Positions 18,485 through 27,030 are shown, counted from the first letter of the stretch. The stretch is DNA of 64,000 nt from an uncultured Oscillospiraceae bacterium (GCA_900554335.1 USGT01000007.1:26657-90656); one strand, 5' to 3'. Numbers and translations: made by a program. Notes: generated by a model from the sequence alone, not told the origin.

Positions 18485-18592
18485 TTAATTCACCTCTCCG
18501 GGCTTAATTATATCATTTATTTAAATGAAGATAAAGAACATTAACAAAAAAGCTTTAAGGGCCATAGTATAACAAAGAGGGGAGTGATAAAA

Positions 18593-19009
18593 ATGAAGAC
18601 AACAAACAATTTGAGCAGTTGCAGACCTTGTTGCAGCACAGCTGGGATTTTACTCGGTATTATTTCGGGTATAATAGTAGCAATCCTTTTCTCATTAGGA
18701 CTTACACCTCTGATTTTAAATGGAATATGGGTTGCTTTTAGCATCGGAGCTGCGGCGCTAGTTTATGTTGCAGTTTTGGCGGCTGTGGGTGGTTGCAGTT
18801 CTTGCAGCGCTTTAAGAGGAAGCCTTATTAAAAATTTAAGATGTTTACTAGCCGGCATATTCGGCACCATTTTAACCTCAATCGTGCTTGTGTCGGTCGC
18901 ACTTGAAATATCTTCAATCATAATTTCAGTTTTGGTTGGAATTTTAACATTTTTCTTAATATTTCTTGTAGCGTCTCTTATTTCTTTTCTAAAATCTTTA
19001 GTCTATTAA
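18593..19009 (+). CDS. Small four-helix membrane protein with cysteine clusters
   Basis: A 138-residue protein with four predicted membrane segments (about residues 17-38, 42-65, 84-104, 108-132). Two Cys clusters flank the first hairpin: SCRPCC at residues 9-14 and CSSC near 68-71. GAGGGGAG precedes the ATG at 18593; the upstream GTG at 18584 is poorly placed. No family is recognised. It stands alone between ruvC, on the opposite strand, and a terminator. The clusters could bind a metal or form disulfides (inference). Confidence 0.65.
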   Translation: MKTTNNLSSCRPCCSTAGILLGIISGIIVAILFSLGLTPLILNGIWVAFSIGAAALVYVAVLAAVGGCSSCSALRGSLIKNLRCLLAGIFGTILTSIVLVSVALEISSIIISVLVGILTFFLIFLVASLISFLKSLVY

Positions 19010-19021
19010 CATCATAAAGTT

Positions 19022-19056
19022 AGCCCGGTGGTATAATAATATCATCGGGCTTATTC
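19022..19056 (+). terminator. Rho-independent terminator
   Basis: AGCCCGGTG at 19022-19030 pairs with CATCGGGCT at 19043-19051 with one G-T wobble, followed by TATTCTTCTT. Confidence 0.75.
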
Positions 19057-19138
19057 TTCTTAATTTGTAATTTATAATTAATTTTTTCAAGTTTAAATCT
19101 GTTTATAATATATAAAACCCAGAAATTTAATTTTCGAG

Positions 19139-19168
19139 TTGACATTTTGCCCGAATGAATTTTATAAT
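19139..19168 (+). promoter_or_regulatory. SigA-type promoter for the Spo0A_C-like gene
   Basis: TTGACA at 19139-19144 and TATAAT at 19163-19168 with an 18-base spacer. Confidence 0.75.
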
Positions 19169-19176
19169 CTAAATAA

Positions 19177-19193
19177 TGTGATATCTTATCACA
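19177..19193. promoter_or_regulatory. 17-base palindrome at the transcription start, candidate operator
   Basis: TGTGATA (19177-19183), TCT, TATCACA (19187-19193) is a perfect inverted repeat centred about 17 bases after the -10 box. It is not a Spo0A box (TGTCGAA), so another regulator, or a diverged self-binding site, is possible. Confidence 0.5.
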
Positions 19194-19229
19194 GTGATTT
19201 TAAATTACATTCACATCGGAGGATCAAAA

Positions 19230-19622
19230 ATGGACGAAACAATACGAAGAAGCAAAGACATAATTTACAACGGTAATGATGAAACACTGCTAAAAAGAAT
19301 AGAAGTGACCAAAAAAGTTTTAAGGGAAATTGGCATACCTGCTAATTTCATTGGGTATAAATATATCGGTGAGGCAATTCTTTACATGTTGCAAAATAAA
19401 GAAGTAAATTTCGTTAGTGAAATATATCGCAAAATTGCTGCATACCACCGCACTTCGCCAAATTCAGTCGAAGTTTCGATTAATAACGCAATTAAAAGAG
19501 CACTTGAAATTTCTGAAGAAAACGTCAGAAAAATTTTGAAGATTTCAAGTTCAGTCAAACTCACTAACTCTGTCTTTTTAAACACAGCAAAAGAAATAAT
19601 TTATGAAAAAGTGATTAAATAA
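19230..19622 (+). CDS. Free-standing Spo0A C-terminal-type DNA-binding protein
   Basis: A 130-residue protein that aligns along its length with the effector domain of Spo0A: LREIGIPANFIGYKYIGEAI corresponds to the HEIGVPAHIKGYxYLREAI helix, then IYRKIAAYHRTSPNSVEVSINNAIKRAL matches the recognition region, and LTNSVFLNTAKEII matches the C-terminal PTNSEFIAMIADK. The receiver domain is absent, so it cannot be controlled by phosphorelay. GGAGG precedes ATG 19230. It has its own promoter and a palindromic operator. Confidence 0.85.
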   Translation: MDETIRRSKDIIYNGNDETLLKRIEVTKKVLREIGIPANFIGYKYIGEAILYMLQNKEVNFVSEIYRKIAAYHRTSPNSVEVSINNAIKRALEISEENVRKILKISSSVKLTNSVFLNTAKEIIYEKVIK

Positions 19623-19629
19623 ACGCAAA

Positions 19630-19658
19630 TTAAAAGCCGGTTACTAATCGTAATCGGC
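19630..19658 (-). terminator. Terminator of the minus-strand phosphoesterase gene
   Basis: GCCGATTAC and GTAACCGGC (minus strand, 19658-19636) form a stem with one mismatch, followed on the minus strand by TTTTAATTT. The stop codon of the gene is in the loop. Confidence 0.6.
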
Positions 19659-20582
19659 ATTAGTGCTTTCACTTGAAAGTTTGCAAATTATAAGCTCAGG
19701 GTCGTTAAGGAATCTAAACGGTAATTTACTTTTTCCAAGCCCGCGGCTTATAATCATTTTTGTGTTTTCGAAAGTATGCAAACCCGAGGTGTATTTCGGG
19801 AAAAAGCCCTGCCCAGGAGACATAAGCGGGCCTATAAACGGCAACCTTATTTGCCCTCCGTGAGCGTGCCCGGTGAAAACTAGATCATATTTATATTTGG
19901 CGTAAATTTCTATATACTGCGGCTGGTGAGTTAACAACACATTGAATTCAGAATCATCTAACTTTATTTTATCAAGGCAGCGTTTAATTATGTTTTCCTC
20001 AATCATTATAACTTCTTCAATTGTTATGATCTTTTTTCCGCTGTTTTTTATGTATTCATCTACATAGTCGTCAAAATACATTTCTAGGTCGTTAATTCCT
20101 GCTAAATTTATGTGCTTTCCTTTGAAATTAAGCTTAGTTGAAGTTTCATCCAGCAAAGTCACGCCAGAATTGGCAAGGCTTTCTCTGATTTTTTTCAAAT
20201 TTTCTTTTCCAACTTGATTTTCGTGGTTCCCCGTAACAAAATAAACCGGGGCAATTTTGACAATATTATTTACAAATTCAGTCACGTCGCTTATTTCTTT
20301 TTCTATGTCTTTGCTGCGTTTGTAAATTAAATCACCTGTAATAACTATTACATTCGGCTTATTTTGCTCAATTCTTTTTATGAGCCGGGCTTGGTTTTTG
20401 CCAAATTTGGTGTTATGTAAATCCGAAACTTGAACTATTGTGTAACCATTAAATTCTTCAGGGATTTTAGGGCTTTTTACTTCAAATGTAGTGCTGCAAA
20501 TGTGGTGGTTTCCAATGTAAAGCACAGCCCAGAAAAGCCACACGATAAATACCAGGATAACAATAGAATTTTTCAATTTCAT
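19644..20582 (-). CDS. Membrane-anchored YkuE-like metallophosphoesterase
   Basis: A 312-residue calcineurin-like phosphoesterase with an N-terminal signal anchor (residues 6-25). Ligand motifs appear in order: QVSDLHNTKFG near residue 51, ITGDLIYKR near 81, VTGNHENQ near 117, and LTHQP and GHAHGGQ near 217 and 238. These define the YkuE/YaeI type, predicted to act on membrane or cell-wall phosphodiesters. The exact substrate is unknown. It is monocistronic, convergent with the Spo0A_C-like gene. Confidence 0.85.
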   Translation of the reverse strand: MKLKNSIVILVFIVWLFWAVLYIGNHHICSTTFEVKSPKIPEEFNGYTIVQVSDLHNTKFGKNQARLIKRIEQNKPNVIVITGDLIYKRSKDIEKEISDVTEFVNNIVKIAPVYFVTGNHENQVGKENLKKIRESLANSGVTLLDETSTKLNFKGKHINLAGINDLEMYFDDYVDEYIKNSGKKIITIEEVIMIEENIIKRCLDKIKLDDSEFNVLLTHQPQYIEIYAKYKYDLVFTGHAHGGQIRLPFIGPLMSPGQGFFPKYTSGLHTFENTKMIISRGLGKSKLPFRFLNDPELIICKLSSESTNADYD

Positions 20583-20650
20583 TTTTTCAAATCCTCTTAA
20601 AATAAATTTTTTATATTCATATTACATCATTTTAAAAAAAATTGCATTAA

Positions 20651-20682
20651 AATAAAAAGAGCTCCCGGCAAGTGGCCGAGAG
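20651..20682 (-). terminator. Terminator of the M23 peptidase gene
   Basis: On the minus strand CTCTCGGC pairs with GCCGGGAG around CACTT, followed by CTCTTTTTATTTT. Confidence 0.75.
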
Positions 20683-20684
20683 TT

Positions 20685-21491
20685 TTAGTTTTCTTTGTCA
20701 AGAATTAAAAGCGGGTCGATGAATTTGCCTTCTTTATTAATAGCAAGGTGAAGGTGGCTTTGGCCTTCGGCTGCTTCGCAAGGCACTTCGTCTATTTTGC
20801 CTATTTCATCGCCATTTTTAAGTTTAGCGCCCTTTTTAACCGGTACATTTTTTTCAAGGCCTGAATAATATGCAGTGAATCCACCGTCATGAGACATAAC
20901 CACGGTTGTTCCATAAGATGGATCTTCATAAACGTCTGCAACAACGCCTGAAGTTATGGATTTAACAGCGCTTCCTTTTTCAGCTTTGAAGTCTGTTCCT
21001 TCGTGTGACCGCCAATCACAAAAAGTTTTGCTGTAAACTGGTGTGTCACCGCTGAATTCTTTTGTCACAGTGCTGTCGGTTGGGTAAGAAACTTCCGGTT
21101 TTTCTTCGGGTCTTTCGTTTTCTGCCCAAACTGCTTTGACTTTTTCTTCGCCGGCGTCTGATTCTTTTTCTGCTGGGGCATCAGCGGGTTTTGCTGCTTC
21201 TTTCTCAGGTTTTTTCTCAAAAGGAATAGCCTGCTTTTTTTCGAAGCTGTCGTTTTCGTTTAAAATTTCGTTTTTAACGGTCGATTGCTTCATTGGTGGG
21301 TTATTTTTCGGTTTTGAAATTCTTGGGCTATTGCTTTTTTGAGGAGTAACAAATTCTTTAACCGTTTTATAAGTCGACCAACCTGCCGCTGAAACCGCTG
21401 CAAGACACACGAGCAAAGCAACGTAAAACTTTGAATGTCTTTCGGGTTTTTCTTCGAATTGCTCTTGAATGTTTCCGTTTTTAATTTTCAT
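20685..21491 (-). CDS. SpoIIQ-like M23 metallopeptidase
   Basis: A 268-residue envelope protein with one membrane segment at residues 23-44, a Pro/Glu/Lys-rich linker to about residue 135 and a C-terminal LytM domain. The zinc ligands HEGTD (near 165) and HLHLA (near 246) are both intact, so unlike Bacillus subtilis SpoIIQ it may be an active endopeptidase, as reported for clostridial SpoIIQ. The architecture suggests the forespore partner of SpoIIIAH in engulfment, but a vegetative cell-wall peptidase cannot be excluded. Confidence 0.75.
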   Translation of the reverse strand: MKIKNGNIQEQFEEKPERHSKFYVALLVCLAAVSAAGWSTYKTVKEFVTPQKSNSPRISKPKNNPPMKQSTVKNEILNENDSFEKKQAIPFEKKPEKEAAKPADAPAEKESDAGEEKVKAVWAENERPEEKPEVSYPTDSTVTKEFSGDTPVYSKTFCDWRSHEGTDFKAEKGSAVKSITSGVVADVYEDPSYGTTVVMSHDGGFTAYYSGLEKNVPVKKGAKLKNGDEIGKIDEVPCEAAEGQSHLHLAINKEGKFIDPLLILDKEN

Positions 21492-21621
21492 CTCTTAGCA
21501 CCTCCAATTTTATTATTGTCATGCATTTACTTTTATATACAGATAAAATTTAAATAAAAATGGTAATTTACTTATATAATGTGTATAATGATTAATATCA
21601 TTTAGGAAAGGAAAAAATAAA

Positions 21622-22203
21622 ATGAGTTTAAAAGACGAATTTATAGATATATTTGAAAGCAACATAACGAGAGAAGGCTCGAAAAAGCTTTTGGAATGGC
21701 TTAAAACCACTGATTTTTTCACTGCTCCAGCAAGCACAAGATACCACTGTGCGTGCGAAGGCGGCCTTTTGATGCACAGCATTAATGTTTATAACGTTAT
21801 GATGAAACATTTTGAAGAAACGAAAGACAGCAAAGAAAGTTTTGCAATCGTTTCACTTTTGCATGATATTTGCAAGATTCAATATTATAAAATTTCGCAG
21901 AGAAATGTTAAAAACGAAGCTACCGGAACTTGGGAAAAGGTCCCTTTTTACAGCGTTGAAGATGCTTTTCCTTTCGGCCATGGTGAGAAGTCTGTGTTTT
22001 TAATAGAAAGATTCATGAGGCTAAAACCAGCCGAAGCTATGGCTATAAGGTGGCACATGGGCGGGTTTGACGAAGCAGTAAAAGGCGGCAGTTATGCAAT
22101 AAGCCTGGCTTATGATAAATTCCCAATAGCCGTGAAGCTTCACATTGCAGACCTTGAAGCAACTTACCTCCATGAAAAAGGTACATCAGAAGTTGCAAAA
22201 TAA
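21622..22203 (+). CDS. HD-domain phosphohydrolase
   Basis: A 193-residue HD protein. The metal ligands are visible: His in CEGGLLMHSINVY near residue 53, the HD pair in LLHDICK near 81, then His in FPFGHGEK near 120 and Asp near 176 in HIADLEA. These enzymes hydrolyse phosphate esters of nucleotides or similar small molecules, and the substrate here is unknown. GGAAAGG lies 10 bases before the ATG. It precedes ackA by 39 bases on the same strand. Confidence 0.85.
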   Translation: MSLKDEFIDIFESNITREGSKKLLEWLKTTDFFTAPASTRYHCACEGGLLMHSINVYNVMMKHFEETKDSKESFAIVSLLHDICKIQYYKISQRNVKNEATGTWEKVPFYSVEDAFPFGHGEKSVFLIERFMRLKPAEAMAIRWHMGGFDEAVKGGSYAISLAYDKFPIAVKLHIADLEATYLHEKGTSEVAK

Positions 22204-22242
22204 AATAATTTAACCGAATTTTTCGAAAGGAAGTGACTTACT

Positions 22243-23454
22243 ATTAAAATTTTAGTTCTTAATTCAGGAAGTTCCTCGCTTAAATATCAGCTCATAGACA
22301 TGAAAGATGAAAAAATTCTTTGCAAGGGCAAATTTGCCGAAATAGGCCAAAATGACACCGAATTTCACCACAAAACATTTGAAAATAAAAAAATTTACGA
22401 AGATTTCCATGATGTGAAAAACCACGACGATGCTTTTAATCATTTGAAAGAGATTTTAACGAGCAAAGAAAGCGGCGTTATAAAAAGCATGGATGAAATC
22501 GCCGCAATTGGCCACAGAGTGGTTCACGGAGGGGAATATTTCACGGGGCCTGTGATTATTAACGACGAAGTGATTAAAAAAATCGAGTCGCTCATTCCTC
22601 TTGCGCCGCTTCACAACAAAGCAAGCATTTCAGGCATAAAATCCTGCACGAAAATGTTCGGGAATAAAATTCCTCAAGTTGCAGTTTTCGACACTTCTTA
22701 TTACTCGAATATTCCTGACTACGCTTTTGTTTACCCGATCCCTTATGAATATTATGAAAAGTGCGGAATCAGAAAATATGGTTTCCACGGCACTTCGCAT
22801 GAATTCGTGAGCAATGCTGTGGCAAAAATTTTAAATAAAAACATAAACGACCTGAAAATCATAAGCTGCCATCTTGGAAACGGCTCTTCGATAACTGCTA
22901 TAAAAAACGGCAAAGCAATCGACACAAGCATGGGTTTAACGCCTCTTGGCGGAATCATGATGGGCACTCGCTCTGGTTCGATGGACCCTTCGGTGATTAT
23001 AAAAATGGCTGAGGAAAAGTCGCTTTCTTTAGAAGAAATCGGGAATATTCTCAATAAAGAATCCGGGCTTAAGGGCGTTTCGGGCGTTGGAAGCGACGAC
23101 AGAGATATTTTAAGAGCTGAAAATAACGGCAACAAAAGAGCGAAGCTTGCGCATGAAATGATGATTTACAAAATAACTAAGTATATTGGCGGATATATAG
23201 CTATTCTTGGCGGTTGCGACGCAATTATATTCACCGGAGGAATTGGCGAGCATCAATGGATGCACCGCGAAAAAATTTGCAAGCATTTTAAGTTTATGGG
23301 CCTTGAGCTTGACGACGAAAAAAATAAAAACGCAAAACTCGGCAAAGAAGAAATTATTTCTAAAAATGATTCTAAAATTAAAGTTTTTGTAATTCCAACG
23401 AATGAAGAGCTGGCAATTGCAAGGTTTACGCTTGAACTTATAAGTAACAAATAG
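22243..23454 (+). CDS. ackA: Acetate kinase, apparently starting at ATT
   Basis: Acetate kinase of 403 residues, making acetate and ATP from acetyl phosphate. The conserved N-terminus KILVLNSGSSSLKYQL is encoded from 22246, including the Asn that lies in the active site, yet no ATG, GTG or TTG exists between the in-frame TGA at 22234 and ATG 22300, which would delete the motif. AAAGGAAGTG lies about 9 bases before ATT 22243, the natural start position. Other motifs are intact: GHRVVHGG near 83, VFDTSYY near 147, CHLGNGSS near 208, GGIGEH near 332. Confidence 0.92.
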   Translation: MKILVLNSGSSSLKYQLIDMKDEKILCKGKFAEIGQNDTEFHHKTFENKKIYEDFHDVKNHDDAFNHLKEILTSKESGVIKSMDEIAAIGHRVVHGGEYFTGPVIINDEVIKKIESLIPLAPLHNKASISGIKSCTKMFGNKIPQVAVFDTSYYSNIPDYAFVYPIPYEYYEKCGIRKYGFHGTSHEFVSNAVAKILNKNINDLKIISCHLGNGSSITAIKNGKAIDTSMGLTPLGGIMMGTRSGSMDPSVIIKMAEEKSLSLEEIGNILNKESGLKGVSGVGSDDRDILRAENNGNKRAKLAHEMMIYKITKYIGGYIAILGGCDAIIFTGGIGEHQWMHREKICKHFKFMGLELDDEKNKNAKLGKEEIISKNDSKIKVFVIPTNEELAIARFTLELISNK

Positions 23455-23471
23455 ATAGGAGGCAATTTGGT

Positions 23472-24440
23472 TTGAGCATTAAAAATATTGGCATTCTTAC
23501 AAGCGGCGGAGACGCACCCGGAATGAACGCTGCGATTCGCTCCGTGACTCGTTTGGCGATTGAAAACGGCGTGACAGTATGGGGGATTATGCGCGGTTTC
23601 ACGGGGCTTAGAAACGGCGACATGATAGAAATGAACCTAAGGACGGTTTCGGATGTTCTTCACAGAGGCGGAACAATTTTGTATAGTTCCCGCGATGAAA
23701 AATTCAAAACCGAAGAGGGAACTCAGGAAGCAGTTAAAAGCTGCAAATTACATAATTTAGATGCAGTTGTGGTCATTGGCGGAAACGGAAGCCTCAAAGG
23801 GGCAAAGGCGCTTAGCGACAATGGCATAAGAAGCATTTTTATTCCCGCAACTATTGACAACGACATTGCCTGCACGGATTATTCAATCGGCTACGACACT
23901 GCGATGAATACAGGCGTTGAGATGGTAGATAAATTAAGAGATACTGCTAGATCACACGAAAAGTGTAGCGTAGTTGAAGTTATGGGAAGAAAATGTGGTG
24001 ACATAGCTCTTAACATAGGAATGGCCGTGGGAGCCACTGCGATTTTAATTCCTGAAGTTAAATATGATTTCAAAAGAGATGTAATCGACAAAATTAAATA
24101 TACTCAAAATTTGGGCAGAAGGCATTTCATAGTAGTTGTTGCAGAAGGATGCGAAAAAACTATGGAAATTTCAAACAAAATAACTGAAGGCACAGGAATT
24201 GAATCCAGGTGCACGATTTTGGGCCATGTTCAGCGCGGAGGTTCGCCAACGCTTAGAGACAGAGTTTTAGCAGGAATAATGGGATCACACGCAGTGAAAA
24301 CAATTTTTAATAGTTCCGGAAGCAAAGCAATTTCAAGTAAATGCGACAGAATTATAGACTATAGTATTGATGAAGCTTTAAAAATAAAAAAGCATTTCGA
24401 TATTAATCTTTATGAAGAAGCTTTAAAGATTTCTATCTAG
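23472..24440 (+). CDS. pfkA: 6-phosphofructokinase with GGNGS variant
   Basis: PfkA-family enzyme, 322 residues. TSGGDAPGMNAAIR, TIDNDI with the catalytic Asp, the substrate loop MGRKCGDIAL and the signature GHVQRGGSPTLRDR are intact. The active-site loop normally GGDGS reads GGNGS (IGGNGSLKGA near residue 102), so the metal-binding Asp is Asn. The following Gly is the form associated with ATP rather than pyrophosphate use. Start is TTG, with AGGAGGC upstream. It lies 17 bases after ackA. Confidence 0.9.
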   Translation: MSIKNIGILTSGGDAPGMNAAIRSVTRLAIENGVTVWGIMRGFTGLRNGDMIEMNLRTVSDVLHRGGTILYSSRDEKFKTEEGTQEAVKSCKLHNLDAVVVIGGNGSLKGAKALSDNGIRSIFIPATIDNDIACTDYSIGYDTAMNTGVEMVDKLRDTARSHEKCSVVEVMGRKCGDIALNIGMAVGATAILIPEVKYDFKRDVIDKIKYTQNLGRRHFIVVVAEGCEKTMEISNKITEGTGIESRCTILGHVQRGGSPTLRDRVLAGIMGSHAVKTIFNSSGSKAISSKCDRIIDYSIDEALKIKKHFDINLYEEALKISI

Positions 24441-24569
24441 CTAATAGTAAACTTTCCTGGATATATCTACATCGGTTTATTTGGGCAGTAAAACTATAAT
24501 ACCCAAAATTAAGATTATTCTGAACTATACAAAATGAATATTTTGTATAGGTGGAGAGATAAAAAAATA

Positions 24570-25106
24570 ATGAAGAAAAATAAAGTCTCTTTAATCGTCT
24601 ATAATTCAATGTTCTCAGTAATGTCGTTAATACTTGTTTTTATAAGCAACTTTAGTTTGTTTCCTGTGTTTCCTTATTTAAAAGCCGACATCTCCGACAT
24701 GCCGGTTTACCTCGCTGCAATCTTTTCCGGCGCTTACTCTGGCGTTAGCGTTTTGCTCACTGTTTCTATAATAAGAGCTTTGCTTTTCAGTTCTTCGGGC
24801 TGGATTGGCGCTATAATGCGTTTGGCTTCTGTTTTTCTCATCATTGCAATTGGCGCTTCAAGGCGCAAACCTTTGCCTGCTAAGATTATTATTCTTTCTC
24901 TTGGCGTTATTCTTAGTGTTATTTTCAAGCTTATGCTTAACTATTTTTGCTGGCTTAATTTCTTTTCAATCCCTGAAATTACCATCAAATCAATGCTCTA
25001 CTCAGTCGTTCTGCCTTATAATTTAATTAAAACCGTGCTTAGTTTGAGCTTAGCGCTGCTTTTAAATTCGAAATTAAAAAAATACATAAAAAAGGAAGTT
25101 TGTTAA
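24570..25106 (+). CDS. ECF transporter S component (substrate unknown)
   Basis: A 178-residue integral membrane protein with about six hydrophobic segments. The pattern SNFSLFPVFPYLKADISDMPVYLAAI near residues 27-52 is typical of S components of the riboflavin-transporter-like group, and the C-terminal YNLIKTVLSLSLALLL also fits. No ATPase is adjacent, so it probably docks on EcfT/EcfA1/EcfA2 encoded at 11618-14096. GGTGGAG precedes ATG 24570; the ATG at 24534 lacks a site. No FMN riboswitch could be recognised upstream. Confidence 0.75.
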   Translation: MKKNKVSLIVYNSMFSVMSLILVFISNFSLFPVFPYLKADISDMPVYLAAIFSGAYSGVSVLLTVSIIRALLFSSSGWIGAIMRLASVFLIIAIGASRRKPLPAKIIILSLGVILSVIFKLMLNYFCWLNFFSIPEITIKSMLYSVVLPYNLIKTVLSLSLALLLNSKLKKYIKKEVC

Positions 25107-25111
25107 TTATC

Positions 25112-25759
25112 ATGATTAAAGTTTCACCCTCGATGCTCGCCTGCGATTTTTCTAAAATGGGTTTAGAAATTGAAAAAATATCTAATTGTGGCGCTGATTT
25201 AGTCCATATGGACGTAATGGATGGCCATTTTGTTCCAAATATTTCGTTTGGCCCGGCGGTTATAAAATCAATGAGAAATAAATCAAATTTGCCGTTTGAC
25301 GCTCATTTAATGATTTCAAAACCTTATGATTACATTGAAAAATTCGCAAATGCCGGCGCGGATATCATCACGTTTCACTTGGAATCGCAAAGCGATATTA
25401 TCAAAACAATTGAAAAAATTAAAAGTTTTGGCATAAAAGCTGGCCTTGCAATCAACCCTGAAACTGATATCACTTCCCTACTTCCCTATCTTGAATTAAT
25501 AGATTTAGCCTTGGTTATGACGGTTCACCCGGGTTTTGGTGGGCAGAAATTTATGGCAAAACAAATGAAAAAAGTGGAAATATTAAAAAAAAATATTACA
25601 AATAAAAAATTAAGTTGCCTCATAGAGATTGATGGAGGGGTTAATTTGGAGACAATCGGCACAATTAAAAATTACCCGGTTGATATCGTAGTTTCGGGAA
25701 CGTGCATTTTTAATTCTCAAGATGCCACTCAGGCTATAAAGCTCCTTAAGGCTTTATAA
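25112..25759 (+). CDS. rpe: Ribulose-phosphate 3-epimerase
   Basis: Rpe of 215 residues, pentose phosphate pathway. VSPSMLACDFSKM at the N-terminus, the metal-site motif VHMDVMDGHFVPNISFGP, FDAHLMISKP, MTVHPGFGGQKFM and EIDGGVN are all present. ATG 25112 is preferred by homology. GGAAG is 13 bases upstream, longer than usual. It follows the S-component gene by five bases. Confidence 0.96.
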   Translation: MIKVSPSMLACDFSKMGLEIEKISNCGADLVHMDVMDGHFVPNISFGPAVIKSMRNKSNLPFDAHLMISKPYDYIEKFANAGADIITFHLESQSDIIKTIEKIKSFGIKAGLAINPETDITSLLPYLELIDLALVMTVHPGFGGQKFMAKQMKKVEILKKNITNKKLSCLIEIDGGVNLETIGTIKNYPVDIVVSGTCIFNSQDATQAIKLLKAL

Positions 25760-25776
25760 AAAACCAGTCGTGAGGG

Positions 25777-26994
25777 ATGATTAAAATCAAAGCATCTCAT
25801 AAATATTTATTATCCGTTTTCTTAGTTTCACTGATTATTTTCGTTCCGGCTTTATTCGCAGTTTTTAAAAATAATCAAAAAAGCAAAAGCGTTTTTAGCC
25901 CGCCGGCTCAAGAAATAACAAAAGAGCTTCCCCCTGCTCCTGCAGAAAAAAGCACCGCCAGCGAGCGGCATATTGGGGCTTGGGTGACTTACATGGACCT
26001 TAACATTTCAGATAGCGAAAACACCGAAAGCTCATTTAAAAGCCGTTTTGAAAATGTTATTGAAAAGTCAAAAAAGTTCCATGTTAATAATCTTTACGTT
26101 CATGTCAGGCCGTTTTGCGATTCGCTTTACCCTTCGAAAATTTTTCCGTGGTCGCATCTTTTAACGGGCACTCAGGGCAAAGATCCGGCCTTTGACCCGC
26201 TTAAATACATGATTGAAATTTCTCATAAAAACGGCATAAAATTTCACGCTTGGGTGAACCCGCTTCGTGTTAAGCTCAAAAACATGCCCGAGAAACTTTC
26301 AAGTGAAAACCCTTATTATAAATTGGGCTCGTTTAAATATTTCTTGGAATCAGAAGGCACGATTTGCCTCAATCCGGGCTATGAAGAAACGCAGAATTTG
26401 GTTTTGGAAGGAATAAAAGAAATCATTTCGAATTACGACGTTGACGGCATTCATTTTGACGATTATTTTTACCCTGAATCAACCGAAATTAAAGATTGCG
26501 CCGCAGAAGAAAATCAAGTTTCAGATATAATTGCCTGGCGGAAAAAATGCATAACAAAGCTTATTGAAAGCACTCATAGCGCGGTTAAATCCGCAAACAA
26601 AAATATTGCATTCGGCATTTCGCCCCTCGGAAACAACGAAAAATGCCACACCATGGGAATAGACGCTCAGGAGCTGTGCAAAACGAAAGCGATTGATTAC
26701 ATTTGCCCGCAGCTTTACTGGAGCCTTAAATATAAAGTTATGCCTTTTGAAAAGGCCGCAAAGATCTGGCAAGAAATGACCAGAAACACCGGAGTTAAGC
26801 TTTTTGGCGGGCTTGCACTTTATAAAATAGGCACTGAACTTGACGACAAAACTTGGCAAGATGACAAAAATATTTTGCCAAAAGAGATTGAAATTTTAGA
26901 AAATCTTGGCTACGATGGCGCGATTTTATATTCATTTGGCCAGCTTGATGAATCGAAAGAGGAAATCTCAAATTTGCTAAAAAAGCTTAGTTAA
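25777..26994 (+). CDS. Secreted GHL10/DUF187-type glycoside hydrolase-like protein
   Basis: A 405-residue exported protein: N-terminal signal anchor (residues 9-31), Pro-rich linker, then a TIM-barrel-like domain. GAWVTYMDLN, FHAWVNPLRVK near residue 165 and DGIHFDDYFYPE near 227 are the core motifs of the GHL10/DUF187 family, whose acidic residues resemble a glycosidase site. The usual role proposed is cell-wall or polysaccharide turnover, not proven. Fourth gene in a row with pfkA, the S component and rpe, but 17 bases from rpe, ending at a shared terminator. Confidence 0.85.
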   Translation: MIKIKASHKYLLSVFLVSLIIFVPALFAVFKNNQKSKSVFSPPAQEITKELPPAPAEKSTASERHIGAWVTYMDLNISDSENTESSFKSRFENVIEKSKKFHVNNLYVHVRPFCDSLYPSKIFPWSHLLTGTQGKDPAFDPLKYMIEISHKNGIKFHAWVNPLRVKLKNMPEKLSSENPYYKLGSFKYFLESEGTICLNPGYEETQNLVLEGIKEIISNYDVDGIHFDDYFYPESTEIKDCAAEENQVSDIIAWRKKCITKLIESTHSAVKSANKNIAFGISPLGNNEKCHTMGIDAQELCKTKAIDYICPQLYWSLKYKVMPFEKAAKIWQEMTRNTGVKLFGGLALYKIGTELDDKTWQDDKNILPKEIEILENLGYDGAILYSFGQLDESKEEISNLLKKLS

Positions 26995-27000
26995 AGCAAA

Positions 27001-27030
27001 AACCATGTGCATTTCGCACATGGCAATTTT
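27001..27030. terminator. Bidirectional terminator
   Basis: CCATGTGC at 27003-27010 pairs perfectly with GCACATGG at 27016-27023, with an A-rich left flank and CAATTTTATTTTTT on the right. It separates convergent units. Confidence 0.85.

Noticed and set aside
24441..24569. Riboswitch upstream of the ECF S component
   Set aside because: Only a short TTTGGG/CCCAAA inverted repeat around a TATAAT is seen; none of the conserved FMN, THF or preQ1 elements could be recognised.
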